NCBI GenBank assembly: GCA_030998225.1
Contig: JAPYXD010000727.1
Location: 5,208,001 to 5,272,000 of the forward strand
Origin: Diplolepis rosae
Lineage: Eukaryota > Arthropoda > Insecta > Hymenoptera > Diplolepididae
Length of the DNA: 64,000 bases
Direction of reading: 5' to 3'
Part shown: one piece after another, positions 37,223-49,119 of the stretch
Position numbering within the stretch: the stretch's first letter is position 1
Layout: each line of letters begins with the position of its first letter
Notes under the pieces: model-generated
The model's input: the letters and a program-made list of their open reading frames with translations, nothing else
Database searches by the model: none
Told to the model about the DNA's origin: nothing
Position numbers and translations under genes: made by a program

Positions 37223-40200
37223 ATGGCTTATAGCAACAATGATTTAGGTGCCGAGGGTTTTAGACTTTTTGCAGGTCTTGACGATTTTGGAAGTCTTGGT
37301 GCTTCCGGTAGTTCAGGAGATATTGGGAATTTTGGAATTTTCGGAGCTATTGGTTCCAGCTTTTCTAATCCCTTTGATTTTGGGGTAAGAGACAAATTTC
37401 ATTATTCTCGTTATTGTTAATTTGATTTAGAGTTAGCACTTTTTTAAAATAAAATTATGAATATGTTTATTTTATCAAGTTCCTTTTTTACCTAAGATTG
37501 CAATCTATCGAGATCATAATAGTGACATTTTTGCTTGCAGATGTTAAGATCAGAATGGATGAGGGAAGAAGAGTATTCCTCAAGGAATATTCCAAAAAAT
37601 GGGCTCTTAAAAACATGTTCACCCTCAAGTTCGTCAAATGATTCACCTGCTAGTTTGTTTTCTGGACTGAAAATAAAAGCACAGTCAGAAGACAGTTCAT
37701 CAGCAAGTTCATCCAAAACATCACCTTCAAGCTTGTTTTGTGATCTGCAGATGAATGCAGAAAGAAATTCTTGTACCTGTGCTGAACACAATTGCAGAAC
37801 CTGTGCTGTTCCCAAAAGAATAGTACGTAAAATAATAATTTATAACTTCCGCTTTAATTAATAATTTATTGATAAGATTTTCAATATTATTATTATTTAT
37901 TTTTAGATTAATTTATGGAAATTTAATGAATTAGTTATTTTTTCAAATTTATCAATAAGTTTATTAAATTAGTTTTATTTAAAATAATATTTGGATATTT
38001 TTGAGATTTATATTAATTTTATAAAATTCATTGTTGAAATTTGATTATTTTAATTCTTAAATTTTTTTTTTATTGAAAATTAATTTAATGTTTAATTTAA
38101 AAATATTTTTTCAATTCAGTGATGATAAGCTTTTCCAAAACTATAATATAATTTATTAATAATTATCTTTATTTACTAGGTTACCAACAAACTGAGTCCC
38201 TCGCAGTCTCTCGGCTATTATACATCGTCATCAACCGGAACAGTGAGTCCTATTTGTCCAGAAATATCAGATGCTTCTCGTCAAGCAGCAGTCCAGGCTC
38301 GTCGACGGGAAATGGTCAAGACTCCTCATCCAGAAGTAGTGAGAGATTCTCGTCCAGAAATAATCCGAGCTCCTCTCTCAATTCCAGCAATACCGGTTAT
38401 TTTCTGTGAACGTCATCCCAGAGCCACCAGAGAATTCTGTCAAACGTGCAATGAACCCATTTGTGTTCAATGCGGAATGGTCACACATTACGACCACCGT
38501 AAAGAACCTCTTGATGTTGCCATTGAAAACGCTACTGCCCAATCAAATCTAGTCACTACCGACCTTTACGTTGGAGTAAAAACTGTTACTGCTGATCTTC
38601 ATGCCATAGAGGTAAGTTGAAAAAATTATTAGAAACTCATAATTATAATGCAAATCTTTCCTAGTCCAAAAGGACTTATCAGTTTTTTAAATAATATTCG
38701 CATTCTGGACTTGTATTGACCCTGAATTAATATTTAAAAATATGTGTTGATATTGATAGTTTGATTCCATTCAATAAGGATGATTTTGATTAGGAAAAAT
38801 TCCCCATCGTATGTCTGTGAATTTGATTTCATTCATTAATGATGATTTTAATTGAGGAAAATTTCCCATCGCATGTCTGTCCATTTGATTTTATTCATTG
38901 ATGATGATTTTAATTGAGAAATATTAATCATAGTATGTCTGTTCGTTTGATTCCATTTAATAGGGGATGATTTGAATTGAGAAAAATTCCCCATCGTGTG
39001 CCTGTGTGTCTGATTCCATTCAATGTGTATTATTTAAATTGAGAAAAGCTCTCGATCGTATGCTTGTCTGTTTGATTCCATTCAATGCGGAATATTTGAA
39101 TTGAGAAAAGTTCCCCATTGTATATCCGCCCTTTTGATCCCATTCAATGGAGATTATTTCGATTGAGAGAAACTCCCTATTGTTTGCCTGTCTGTTTGAT
39201 TCTAGTCAATGTGGATGATTTGAATTGCGAAAAACTCCCCATCGTGTGCCTGTTTGATTTCATTTAATAGGGATGGTAGTAATTTGAGTTTTTATTAACT
39301 TTGGACCCTAAAGTTAAGTCCCAACATCAACACATATTTTCAATTTTAAATAATACTATAAATTACTCTAACGGTACATTTTTTGTTATTCCAGGCATCC
39401 TATAGATTTCTGGAGTGCATGGTAAAACAAACCAAAGATGACTTGGGGATTTGTTTCCGGAACGTAATGCTTGCAATGGAGTATAGGATCCGAAAATTGT
39501 CAGCGGAAATCGACGATGCAAGCAGAGTGAAATTATCAACGCTGAGGGATCGAGAGAATAAACTAAGATCAGGTCTGATTCAACTGAAAGAAATGATAAG
39601 AATACAGGAAGCAGCCCTCGAGACATTGCAGATTCAAGGAAACCCTTTGGATCTTAAAATTGCTAATGATCAAGCTGCTGGAGTAATCTTCGAAGTTCAA
39701 CAAACTCGTCGAACAATGACACCTAGAGAAGAAGGCTACATGGCTTTCACCGCATCAGAGAAACCCCTTTTGGACGGTATTTCCAGTTTGGGAAACGTGC
39801 TTACCAGCAATCCAGGTCCAATTGGTGATCGCCGAAGACAAGTAGTACGTTCTAATGCTCTTCCTGTTCAGCAACATAACTTCCATCATCCTCAATCAAT
39901 TGCAACGCCTTCAACTTCACTAGCTAATCATGCGAACCTAAATTTTGGAAATGATAACCGCATCCTCGTTTGGACTCAACGTTATGAAACAAGCCCAACT
40001 ATAAAGATCATTGGTAAACATCCTTACGTTCATGATATCAATAATCTTTGCAGACCATGGGGTGTTGCTTGTGATAGAGAAGGAAACATTATCGTTGCTG
40101 ATCGATCCAACAACCGAATTATGGTCTACAGCGAGGATGGTTCTTGTCTCAGAAAGTTTGGAACTTCAGGCACTGGACCAGTTCAATTCAACAGACCTGC

Positions 40201-40840
40201 AGGAGTTGCAGTTGACAATCGTCGACGCATCATAGTTGCTGACAAAGACAATCACCGAATTCAAATTCTCACATTGAATGGATCATTTGTGCTTGAATTC
40301 GGCAGAAGAGGTGAAAGTTACGGCGAGTTCAACTATCCTTGGGATGTGGCTACTAACAGTGATGGTCAAATTGTAGTATCAGACACAAGAAACCACAGAC
40401 TTCAGCTCTTCAGTTCGGAAGGAATATTCTTAAGGTCCTTTGGTATGAATAACGTTATAAATGGTTTTAAAGCTATGGACTCTCCACGTGGAGTTTCATT
40501 CAACCCAGAAGGCAACATTGTTATGACGGACTTCAACCTCCATCGCATTTTGGTAGTCGATTCTACTTTTACGAATGCCAGGGTTTTACATACTCATGGA
40601 GAGGAACAACCTTTAATGCGACCTCAGGGTGTAGTCGTTGATGATTATGGTAACATAATAGTTTCCGATTCCAGGAATTACATGATTAAAGTTTTTAACT
40701 CTGAGGGTCTCCTCACACACAAATTTGGTAAGTCTGGAAGTAATATTGATCAGATGGATCGACCAGCTGGTGTCGCTTTACTTCCTGATGGAAGGATCGT
40801 TTTTGTTGACTTTGGCAATCATCGTGTTGTGATTGACTGA
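37223..40840 (+). CDS. Wech/LIN-41-type B-box NHL protein, paralogue A
   Basis: Four coding exons join in phase 0: 37223-37384, 37541-37822, 38180-38611 and 39395-40840, giving 773 residues. A low-complexity G/F/S N-terminus ends FDFG, followed by a CTCAEHNCRTC cysteine cluster and a B-box zinc finger (CERHPRATREFCQTCNEPIC, about 222-260). A coiled coil (about 293-400), a linker and six NHL repeats forming a C-terminal beta propeller (about 508-773) complete the protein. Repeat cores include LCRPWGVACDREGNIIVADR and FNRPAGVAVDNRRRIIVADK. There is no RING, as in Drosophila Wech. Wech-type proteins bind RNA through NHL, and in fly have been linked to integrin-ILK anchoring. A close paralogue lies 16 kb downstream. 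All propeller exons are fused here, whereas paralogue B keeps an intron at NHRIQ/ILT. Which copy keeps the ancestral role is not decidable from this window. Confidence 0.92.
38758..39275 (+). repeat. Intronic minisatellite, ~62-bp unit, about eight copies
   Basis: TTTGATTCCATTCAAT-like starts recur near 38759, 38823, 38884, 38946, 39009, 39071, 39133, 39196 and 39254. Units share AATTGAGAAAA and CCCCATCGTATG. They are diverged, so the array is old. It lies in the last intron of paralogue A. Confidence 0.85.
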
Positions 40841-42470
40841 TACACTTGACTGATAATATAGTCTGAATTTCAAAAAAGTTCAGAAAAATCTGACAATTTT
40901 GATGTTAAATAATTTTTTATCAATTTTAAGGTAATCAACTTATAAAAAATATGTATATAGATATACACATGCGATGATCTTAATAACATTTTCAAAGCAA
41001 ATAATTTTCGGTTTCTCTTTGAATGCTTTCCAACGCATTACAAGCCAACACCAATGTGATAAATTATGCAGGGCGCAATTATATGCTGATGTGATATATA
41101 AATTATAAGTGCACTTATGAAAGTCCGTGATAATATTTGATTTAATTGTAAAATTATAAATTATTACTTTGGTTTTTTAGAAATACTTGACGAAGCAAAA
41201 TTCATAACATCCAATCGAATCTTTGAACATCGCTTTGTTTTTTCTTTTAAGAAAAACACGAATTTAGGAAATTGAATATAGCTTTTTAAAAAAAATTAAT
41301 GCTCCGACGAAAATATTTTAATCGGTAAACATTTTTTAATGTTCAAAAGAACCAAAAATAAGAAATTATGCCACTGTCTGGATCTCTTCTGTACATTCTG
41401 TACACATTATTTATTCTCATATCGATAAGAACATAAATTCTGAATATGAAGAAATTTAAGGATATATTTCCAAAAATCATGTGCGTCTTCGATTTTTGTG
41501 TTGTCTAGTGTTTTGTCGCTTTTCGTGATATACGTGGTTTCTTTTTTTATAAATTTAAAGAATCCAGAGAGTGGCAGTGCAATATTTTGCAATAATATGA
41601 GCACGGGGTGCTTTTTTTTATTTAGGTCCCGATTTTGGGAAAAAATCAACGTTGGAGCAAGCAACGAAAGAGAAACAAAAAATAAAAATGATGAATTCTG
41701 TAAAAAGTACATTTTATTGTTTTTGTAAAAATTAGAAAGTAATGCCAGAAATGTTCTGAAATAACGTAATTATCCCTTAAACACCATTTTGCAGTCCAAG
41801 ACAGTTTTTGGACGTTTCTTTGAGATTCTTCGATTCTGTCTCAATCGAGTAATGAAAGTAAAACTATTTTATGAAAATGTATACATTTTTAACAGAAGCT
41901 GTTAGGCATTCAATTAAAAATATGGTGTCTAAGGATAATAATCACATTTAGGGAAATAAGCTGTAATTATAGCTCTTAAGAGTCACATTATTCATAGAGA
42001 ATAAGTAACGAATGATAATAATATAGTCAGTATGTTTATATCCACTGTATTAAAATATGCATTTTTATTATTTTAAGACAATTTTTTATCAAGTATTGGT
42101 TGTAATTTTAGTGTGTACGGTATTATACTAACGATAGTTATTTTATATTAAATTATCTACAAGTAGATAATTTTACAACGCGCTATTAAATGTAAAAAAA
42201 AATTTTAAACAAAATCATAAATAAAAATCCAAAAAAAGGGTAAAACTGTGTTTAATTTATTTGAACAATACCTTGGTTAGCATATAATTATTAAAGATAC
42301 TATAAGAGGATAATTTATTTTTCAATAAACAAAATCCATATTTTTAAAAAAATGAAGAAATTAAGCTTCAATCGGTTCAAAAGATTTAATTTTCGAATTG
42401 AAATTGTTCAGACAATATGAGTACCTAATTTTATAAATGTCTTATAAAAAGTGGTTTTATGGCATTCAGT
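40841..42470 (+). other. 3'-UTR and downstream region of paralogue A
   Basis: AT-rich and non-coding. TGTATATA near 40952 matches a Pumilio recognition octamer. The block at 41012-41044 resembles one downstream of paralogue B. Possible poly(A) signals occur at about 42225 and 42326. Open frames near 41400-41730 on both strands are not credible genes. Confidence 0.45.
41012..41044 (+). promoter_or_regulatory. 3'-UTR block shared with paralogue B
   Basis: TTTCTCTTTGAATG is identical in both genes' downstream regions (here and at 60528-60541), followed by TCCAAC-CATTA with few changes; roughly 27 of 33 positions agree. Role unknown. Confidence 0.5.
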
Positions 42471-42992
42471 AAATTACCACAAGCGAGACCACTGAACAGA
42501 ATTTAGAGCAGTTAAGAAGGGTGGGTGGAGGTATATGTGCGAACTTTGGCCCCAGGAAGGTTGCTGAATCCTTAAGGTCACCTCTGATCTGGCTAGTCCT
42601 TCTACAGGTTGCCTCAGTTCCAATAATCTTGACAAAAATAAATTTTTCAAAAATATTATCAACTGATAATGTCTGATCATGTTTACTGGTAATATAAAAG
42701 TTTCTTTTTTTTCATTTGCAATCCAATTAAAAACTAAATATTGAATTTGAACATATACATTATCAGTATAAAAATAAACTTAGAAATTTTAATGAGTCAA
42801 ATTTTACTTAATTGTTGCCGAGATTTTAATTAGAAGCAGCATGCATATACCAGTAATTTCTAAAATTTGGTAAATCTGACTAAATAGTTTCTTCTGATTT
42901 ATCTCATAACAGGATGAGTATTAATAAAAATTTGAATAAGTGGAATTAGAATTTAAATTTCCAAAAAAGTATGAATTATCGATTAAGAAAAA
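42471..42992. other. Intergenic, nothing recognised
   Basis: A more GC-balanced patch at 42500-42620 matches nothing I know; the rest is AT-rich. Confidence 0.35.
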
Positions 42993-43388
42993 AGATTTGG
43001 TTTCATTTATACACAAAATTTTTTCTACAGAAAGTGTTTTTTACAGTAAATATAAAGATCTATTATAATTAGAAACGCAAATACGAAAATATGAATCGGT
43101 TTCATTTACACACCAAATTTTTCCTACAGAAAGTGTTTTTTTACAGAAAATACAAAGACTTAGTTAAATCGAGAACCAAAATTCGAAAGATATTTTCCGA
43201 TTTGCGTTTCTAATTAAAACAGATCTTTATATTTACTGTAAAAAACACTTTCTGTAGAAAAAATCTTGTCTATAAATGAAACCAACTCGAAAATATCTCC
43301 CGAATTTTGGTTCCCGATTAATCTTTGTATTTTCTGTAAAAAAAACTTTCTGTGGAAAAAATTCGGTGTATAAATGAAACCGATTAAG
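42993..43388. repeat. Four-arm foldback repeat (two direct, two inverted arms)
   Basis: The block GGTTTCATTTATACAC, CTACAGAAAGTGTTTTTTAC, ATATAAAGA occurs twice forward (from about 42998 and 43100). It occurs twice inverted (about 43215-43285 and 43310-43382), with one pair carrying AGATCT and the other AAGACT. The order is A, B, then their inverses, nested. Confidence 0.75.
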
Positions 43389-43589
43389 AAATAGAGTTAG
43401 AAGGATAAAGTAAAATTGACAATAATTTTACAGTAGAACTGCTCTAAGAAGGGACTTTGAACTGTATGGAATAATAATTAAAATCTCACAATGTATCGTA
43501 TGCAAAATTATAATTGTCTTTATAGGCTTAAAACAAAAGTCTGTTATGTTTTATTAGAAGCAATACCTCTTATATAAGAGTTATTATGC

Positions 43590-43870
43590 AATCATTTATT
43601 TTGGGGTGGAACGTCCTGTACACAGAGCTCTACATATATCGTTGCCAATGTTCTATATATATGTAGTGGAGCGTCGCGACGCGACGGAGGCGTCGTACTA
43701 CGTAGTTTCGCTCTTGAGTTGACCTTGAGAAAAATCCCACGCGGTACCGAGAAAGAAAGGGATGACGTAGGAGAGAGGGAGAAAGCTTCGTTCATCGACG
43801 TCCAACCCCCTCCCTTCCATCTTTCATGCAACCCCTTCTTACACTCACTCATACATTTAAACAAGTGATC
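43590..43870. other. Local GC-rich, CpG-rich island
   Basis: GTGGAGCGTCGCGACGCGAC and neighbours stand out from the AT-rich surroundings. A minus-strand 90-codon frame crosses it without recognisable motif. It could be a promoter or repeat fragment; no gene is identified. Confidence 0.3.
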
Positions 43871-44730
43871 ACACCCACGATTATTGAAGGAACTTGCACT
43901 CTTAACTTATTTGCACCCTTGATCATTTATCTTAACCAGAGTTTTATTCCTTGGAGATATTTTCCAAATTATTTGCTATGACAGTAAAAAACATAAGATT
44001 TTTATTAAAATAAAATAAATTGAAAATTTATTACAAGTATTGGAATAAAAAGGCGGTAGACGCAAGCGCAAAATACGCATATCCCTATTTTGATTCTCAA
44101 TACGTCATCAATGTAGATATACATAATATTGCCCATTCATGTCACATATTCCAAGTTCATCTTTCAAGGAAAAGTTATTTTGAGTCGACTAATAGCAAAG
44201 TATATTTTGTTTCTACTTAGAAGAAAAAGGTTTTGTTTCATTAAGGAGTAACATTGAAACATTCAATCCAGATGAAAAGTATAACGATGTTAAAGATAAG
44301 ATATTATTGCTGGGAGGATTGCCAATTTTCATTTGCGATAATAAAGAGAAATCAATATTTTTGCGTGAATTAAAGATTTTTTAGGTGCGTGTTCTGTATA
44401 AAAGATCAGATTATGCTCAGAATTACAAATCGTTTAAAATTTCGGTGTTGAATTTAATTGAAAAATAAATATGGATCAAATTTGTAATATGGTTTTTTCA
44501 TATCTCGCATATTTTGGTTTAATTTAAAATTTTCATGTAAACAATTTATAGAGCTTTTTGAGCATTATCAGAAATAAGTATTAAATTTTGGGGCTTTTCC
44601 AAAAATATTATGAAACGCGGAAATTCATTGAAAAAGGGAATTTCAAATTTTAGATAAATCTAATATTTTCTCATATGTATTGGAAATGTAAAAAATATTT
44701 ATAATTTTGCATTACGTTTCTGTTTTAAGT
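43871..44730. other. Intergenic, nothing recognised
   Basis: AT-rich, no supported feature. Confidence 0.4.
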
Positions 44731-44934
44731 TTATACTTTAATACACTCTTAGAAATTCACCTTTCCGCACGCAAAACGACACCGACAAGGTTAACTTCCG
44801 GTGTTCGGCGGACAAAATTTTTTTTAAATTTCCGAACTTTTCTAAGAGTGTATCAAAGTATAAAAATTTAGCCTTCTCGGTGTCGTTTTGCGTGCGGAAA
44901 GTTAATTTTGCCGCACGCAAAACGACACCGACTC
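44731..44934. repeat. Foldback with three copies of CGCACGCAAAACGACACCGA
   Basis: TTATACTTTAATACACTCTT (44731) pairs with AAGAGTGTATCAAAGTATAA (ending about 44863). The 20-mer CGCACGCAAAACGACACCGA lies at 44766 on plus, at 44879-44898 in inverse, and again on plus ending 44934. Confidence 0.75.
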
Positions 44935-45344
44935 GTCTAACTTTCGGTATACAGAGAACAAAAAATATCGTTCGTATCACGTGCAGAACGTATTTTAACA
45001 CTCGAGCGAGTTGCGACTCGCTCTTGCATTAAAATACGCCTTTCCGCACTTTATACGAAATATACTATTATATTACAGAGGTAACGTGAAATTTGACGAT
45101 ATTTATGATGTTTTTGAATAGAGATGTTTTAAAATTGCGAAAAATTTACTGAATTTTTTGAAATTTTTTATAATATTATGAGACCTAGCAGAATTTTTAT
45201 AAAATGTATCTGAAAACTACCAGACTGCAACAGAATTTTTATAATATTTATAATAAAATTATGAAACTGTAATAAAATTTTCAGTTACCCAAAACGTAAA
45301 ATTATTCCTGTTACAAGTATCAGAATGCACTGAGAAATCAGTTT

Positions 45345-45545
45345 TATTGGATCAGAGAAACATTTCTTTTATATACGGACAAAGAAAAAATTTCTTTGTA
45401 TTAAAGAAAGTTTTGTTAAATCAAAAAAATTTTTCTTGATCCAAAGAAATAGATTTGTTTACATTAAAGAAAAGTTTTTGAATCAAAAACATTCTTTAAT
45501 TCGCAGAAATTTTTTCTTTAGCCGTATATCAAAGAAATGTTATAA
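45345..45545. repeat. Palindromic AAATTTCTTTG repeat
   Basis: AAACATTTCTTTTATATACGG and AAAAATTTCTTTG at the left are mirrored by AAATTTTTTCTTTAG and CGTATATCAAAGAAATGTT at the right. It matches the interior of the 31992-32347 element. Confidence 0.7.
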
Positions 45546-46419
45546 AATTAAATAAATTATTTAAGTTTTTGCCAGTACAGTATTTGAATCTAAAAAATAT
45601 TTTTTTAAATAAAATAAATAATGTTAAAAAAATAATTTCTTTTATTCAAAAAAGGCTAAATCATGATTTATTAATGTCAAATAAATTTATATTTGTTCTG
45701 AAGGTGTTTTCACTTCGAATTGAAGAAATTAAGTTTAAAACACAATTTGTTGAATTTAAATAAAACTTTTTTCTGGTTGTATTCAATATTAATATATAAA
45801 CTAATCATTTTTAAATCATTATAATAAATTGTGCCAATCATCAAAAGAGTGTTCCTTTTTGTCAGAATATATTTTCAAATTTAATATAAACGTATTTATC
45901 TAATTTCACAATATTTATTTTTGTATGAACTGTCGGAATTTTGACTAATTTTGGCGGGAAATTTTTTAATGACTATCTTTTCTTTTATTCTACGATTTCA
46001 AAGCTACAAACAGTTCTTTTTTAAAAATAAAGTGTTACATTATTTTCACTTTATACTTTAGTTTTGAATTTCAAATTTATTTATGGATATATATTATATA
46101 TAGATGCTGAATCAATAATCAAAGTGAATTTTTGAAAATCTTGGGATCAAAAGGTTTACCAAATCTATTAAAATTCCGGGGAAGATGTATCATCTATTAA
46201 AATAAGGGTCTCCTGTAGTTTGAAAAATCCGCCCCCGCGAATCTACGCTGACGGGCAAAATTACCAAGAGTAGAGCTCGAATGCTCTGAGCCCTGGAGTC
46301 ACTCGACTCTGAAGGTCGATGGGGTACCGCAGCACCCCACGCAAACAAGTAAAAGTGCCATCATACACACATACATACATATATATCTATAGAAAGCTTT
46401 CGCATTGACCGGGTCTCCT
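45546..46419. other. Intergenic, nothing recognised
   Basis: Mostly AT-rich; a GC-richer patch at 46225-46350 has small internal complementarities but no recognisable family. Confidence 0.35.
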
Positions 46420-46625
46420 CCATTCATGGATTTCTCGCGCAGGCGTTCTCACACTTTGCAGCATGGCGTTGCCTCTTCGAGAGAAACTCAAATTATATAG
46501 GGTATATAGGGTATATGTATAGGTATAGGGGTTTAAAGAGCGTGGGTGAAAATGTTAGAAAGGGAGAACCCGAGAATGGAGCAAAAGTGGGAGAGAACCA
46601 GAGATTGGTATGCGTTCAGCATCCA
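46420..46625 (+). repeat. Dispersed GC-richer repeat, copy 2
   Basis: Shares with 30896-31050 the ordered blocks TCCATTCATGGATTTCT, GCAGGCGTTCT, GCATGGCGTTG, AGAGCGTGGGTG and CAGCATCCA. This copy has GGGTATATA repeats inserted. Type unknown. Confidence 0.65.
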
Positions 46626-46834
46626 CTCAGGGCCGTCAAGTGCTTTATTTTCAAATTTTAAAAACTTAATATAAAGGATGATCATTTTTGAACAAATAGA
46701 GTGTAAAAGTATTTAAAAAGTAATATAAGTTTGAGGAAAAATAAAGACGAGAAGCGTGAAAAAAAAGATGAAAATGATACATTAAGGGGATCCGACACCT
46801 TCAAAAAAGATTGTTTTTTATGGAATAAATTTAA

Positions 46835-47036
46835 AATGCAAAAAAATAACGCATTTACCAAATTTTCTTATCGCTTCGAGCCAAATTTTTAAAAATGATG
46901 TGATTCTAATAAATCACGGTTCATTTTTTCAGGAAAAAGATTCTCTACAATTTGAACGTTGCCAATTTTTTCAAAAGAATAAATTATAACCAAATTTAGC
47001 AACTTGTTTATAAGAATTTTCGCGCATAAACTACCT
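46835..47036. mobile_element. Internal fragment of the TTAAGGTAGT foldback family
   Basis: TTTTCTTATCGCTTCGAGCC, AATAAATCACGGTTCATTTT and AAAAAGATTCTCTACAA match the middle of the full copies. Only this part is present, immediately before the fuller copy. Confidence 0.7.
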
Positions 47037-47710
47037 CAAGGTAGTTTGTTAGCGGAAAAATAAACCTCAGGCAAAAATAGATAATTTTGCTTTCAAGAAT
47101 AGCAATATTATTATTAAAGGGCTAATTTGAAAGAGAAAAGATTATTTTTCATGACAAAAATTTGAAACCCAAAAAAATAATTTTATTAATAAATTTTAAT
47201 TTTGCCCAAACTTATTTTCTTATCGCTTCGAGCCAAATTTTTAAAAAATGATGCGATTCTAATAAATCACGGTTCATTTTTTTAGGAAAAATATTCTCTA
47301 CAACTTGACCATTTCCAACTTTTGAAAATGAATTCTTCAATGGCTGAAATTATAAAAAAACAAATTTTCAAAACAACATTTTTATAAACAAATTTCAGTA
47401 TTTGATAATAATTAATTCAATTTCAAAAATAGGAAACGGACATGTTGTAGAGAATCTTTTTCCTAAAAAAATTAACTGTGACTTATTAGAATCGCATCAT
47501 TTTTTTAAATTTGGCTCGAAGCGATAAGAAAATAAGTTTGGGCAAAAATAAAACTTATTAATAAAATTCTTTTTTTGTGTTACAAATTTTTTCCATGATA
47601 AATAATCTTTTTTCTTTCAAATTAGCCTTTCAATAATAATATTGCTATTCTTGAAAGCAAAATTATCTATTTTTGCCAGAGGTCTAATTTTTGTGAACGA
47701 ACTATCTTAA
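47037..47710. mobile_element. TTAAGGTAGT foldback family, near-complete copy
   Basis: The left arm starts AAGGTAGTTTGTTAGCGG; the right arm ends GAACGAACTATCTTAA. In between, GCAAAAATAGATAATTTTGC, TCAAGAATAGCAATATTATT, TTATTTTCTTATCGCTTCGA and their complements form an imperfect palindrome of about 670 bp. No coding capacity. Confidence 0.85.
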
Positions 47711-49085
47711 TAATGGACTAAAACATTTCGTTTTGGGTTTATTAAATACAAAATTTTGTTACCTTCCATACTATTCGAAGGAAAAAATACATAATTGGGT
47801 ATTTTATAAATTAGAAGCTTTTCTTTTAATGGTTAAAAACAAGTTTCCGGTGACTTTTGCACAGCATTGTACATTATTGATTAAAAAAAATATGCTACAA
47901 CTTCTATGACATTTGTTTCTCAGTGTATACGCAGAATGTGAAATTGTATTACATTCAAGAGTTCACATTAACGGTTATCTATTATTATTATTATTTAAAG
48001 ATTATTTATTCACGCAATAAAGGATAGGAAGTAGGTCGCGAAATGTTAAACTAATTTTAGAATTATAATGATGAGAAAAAAAGTGACATTTGCTGTGAAA
48101 GATAATGAAATGAATTGTAGGAAGAAAGTGCTGAGTCAGGATTGTCATATATACGTGGGTTTTTTCCAATCGTCCGATATCTGTAAACTGTATTCCCAGT
48201 ACTGAAAATCACTGTAAATTATTCGGCAAGGCAAAACTTATAATCTGTATTTAAGTGTATGAATATATTTCAGTCAGACCCCAATTTTTCACCACGGAGG
48301 TAAATGTTTGAAAGGAAACTTGTGCCGGAAAAGCTTTATATTATCTCAGTCGAATTCTAAGAAAATACGAACCGAAAAACGCAGCGGCCTTCTTTCTTTG
48401 AAAGAAGAAAAATGAATGAGAAAAGCCCACGGCCTTTCATTGTGGCATTTGTACAAAATATTTCGCGACATCTTTAAAAATGCCAGTGTTTAATCCTCTT
48501 TCTGCTTTTCTAAGTCTGATGTACACTCTTAAAAATCTTATTAATTTTAATATAGACTTTAATATACAAGTGGTAAATTGAAATTAGTAGAATTGTATAT
48601 TATAAAAAAATAATATACATTCATATGAAATTTAATAATTTTTCAATCAAAATATATTAAAATTAACAAATATTATTAAAATATACACAAATCTGTATTA
48701 AAATTAAAATAAAAGTTAGTGTTTTTTTAAGATGGAATTTTTTTTCAGTAAATGTTTTTAAAACAGTTTAGATCGATCGTTGAGAGACTCCGGTAACAAA
48801 GTCCTCAAGAAAAGTTTTCAAAATTGAAAACTGTTCGCGTTTTATCATTAATTATCAATTAGATATCCTTTTTTTATAAAAAAAAAAATTTCGGCCGGCT
48901 TGGTTGCAAATTTCTAAGTTTTTTGTTCATTCTATTCGGTTTTCCTTATACAGTGAATTCTACATATATTTTTTCAATTCATTTTGAATTTCAAGCGATG
49001 AGATAAGTTTTATGATTATCCTTATTGTAATTATTTCCTATATTTTTGTCTTTTACAAAAATTTTGAATTAATCATTTAATTTAT
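47711..49085. other. Intergenic, nothing recognised
   Basis: AT-rich, with weak complementary runs near 48535-48730 (ACTCTTAAAAATC and its partial inverse). No gene. Confidence 0.35.
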
Positions 49086-49089
49086 GGCA

Positions 49090-49119
49090 CTGAGGAGGGC
49101 CCCCATATGTGGCCGAAAC
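49090..49119 (+). ncRNA. Hammerhead-ribozyme-like core, possible Penelope-type retroelement relic
   Basis: CTGAGGA (CUGANGA core), a GGCC...GGCC stem and GAAAC occur in hammerhead order. Such motifs are known in the terminal repeats of Penelope-like elements. One extra G lies before the stem, and stems I and III are not obvious, so this may be a decayed copy. No reverse transcriptase frame nearby. Confidence 0.35.

Noticed and set aside
37492..37815. Minus-strand frame opposite wech A exon 2
   Set aside because: Shadow of the Ser-rich coding exon.
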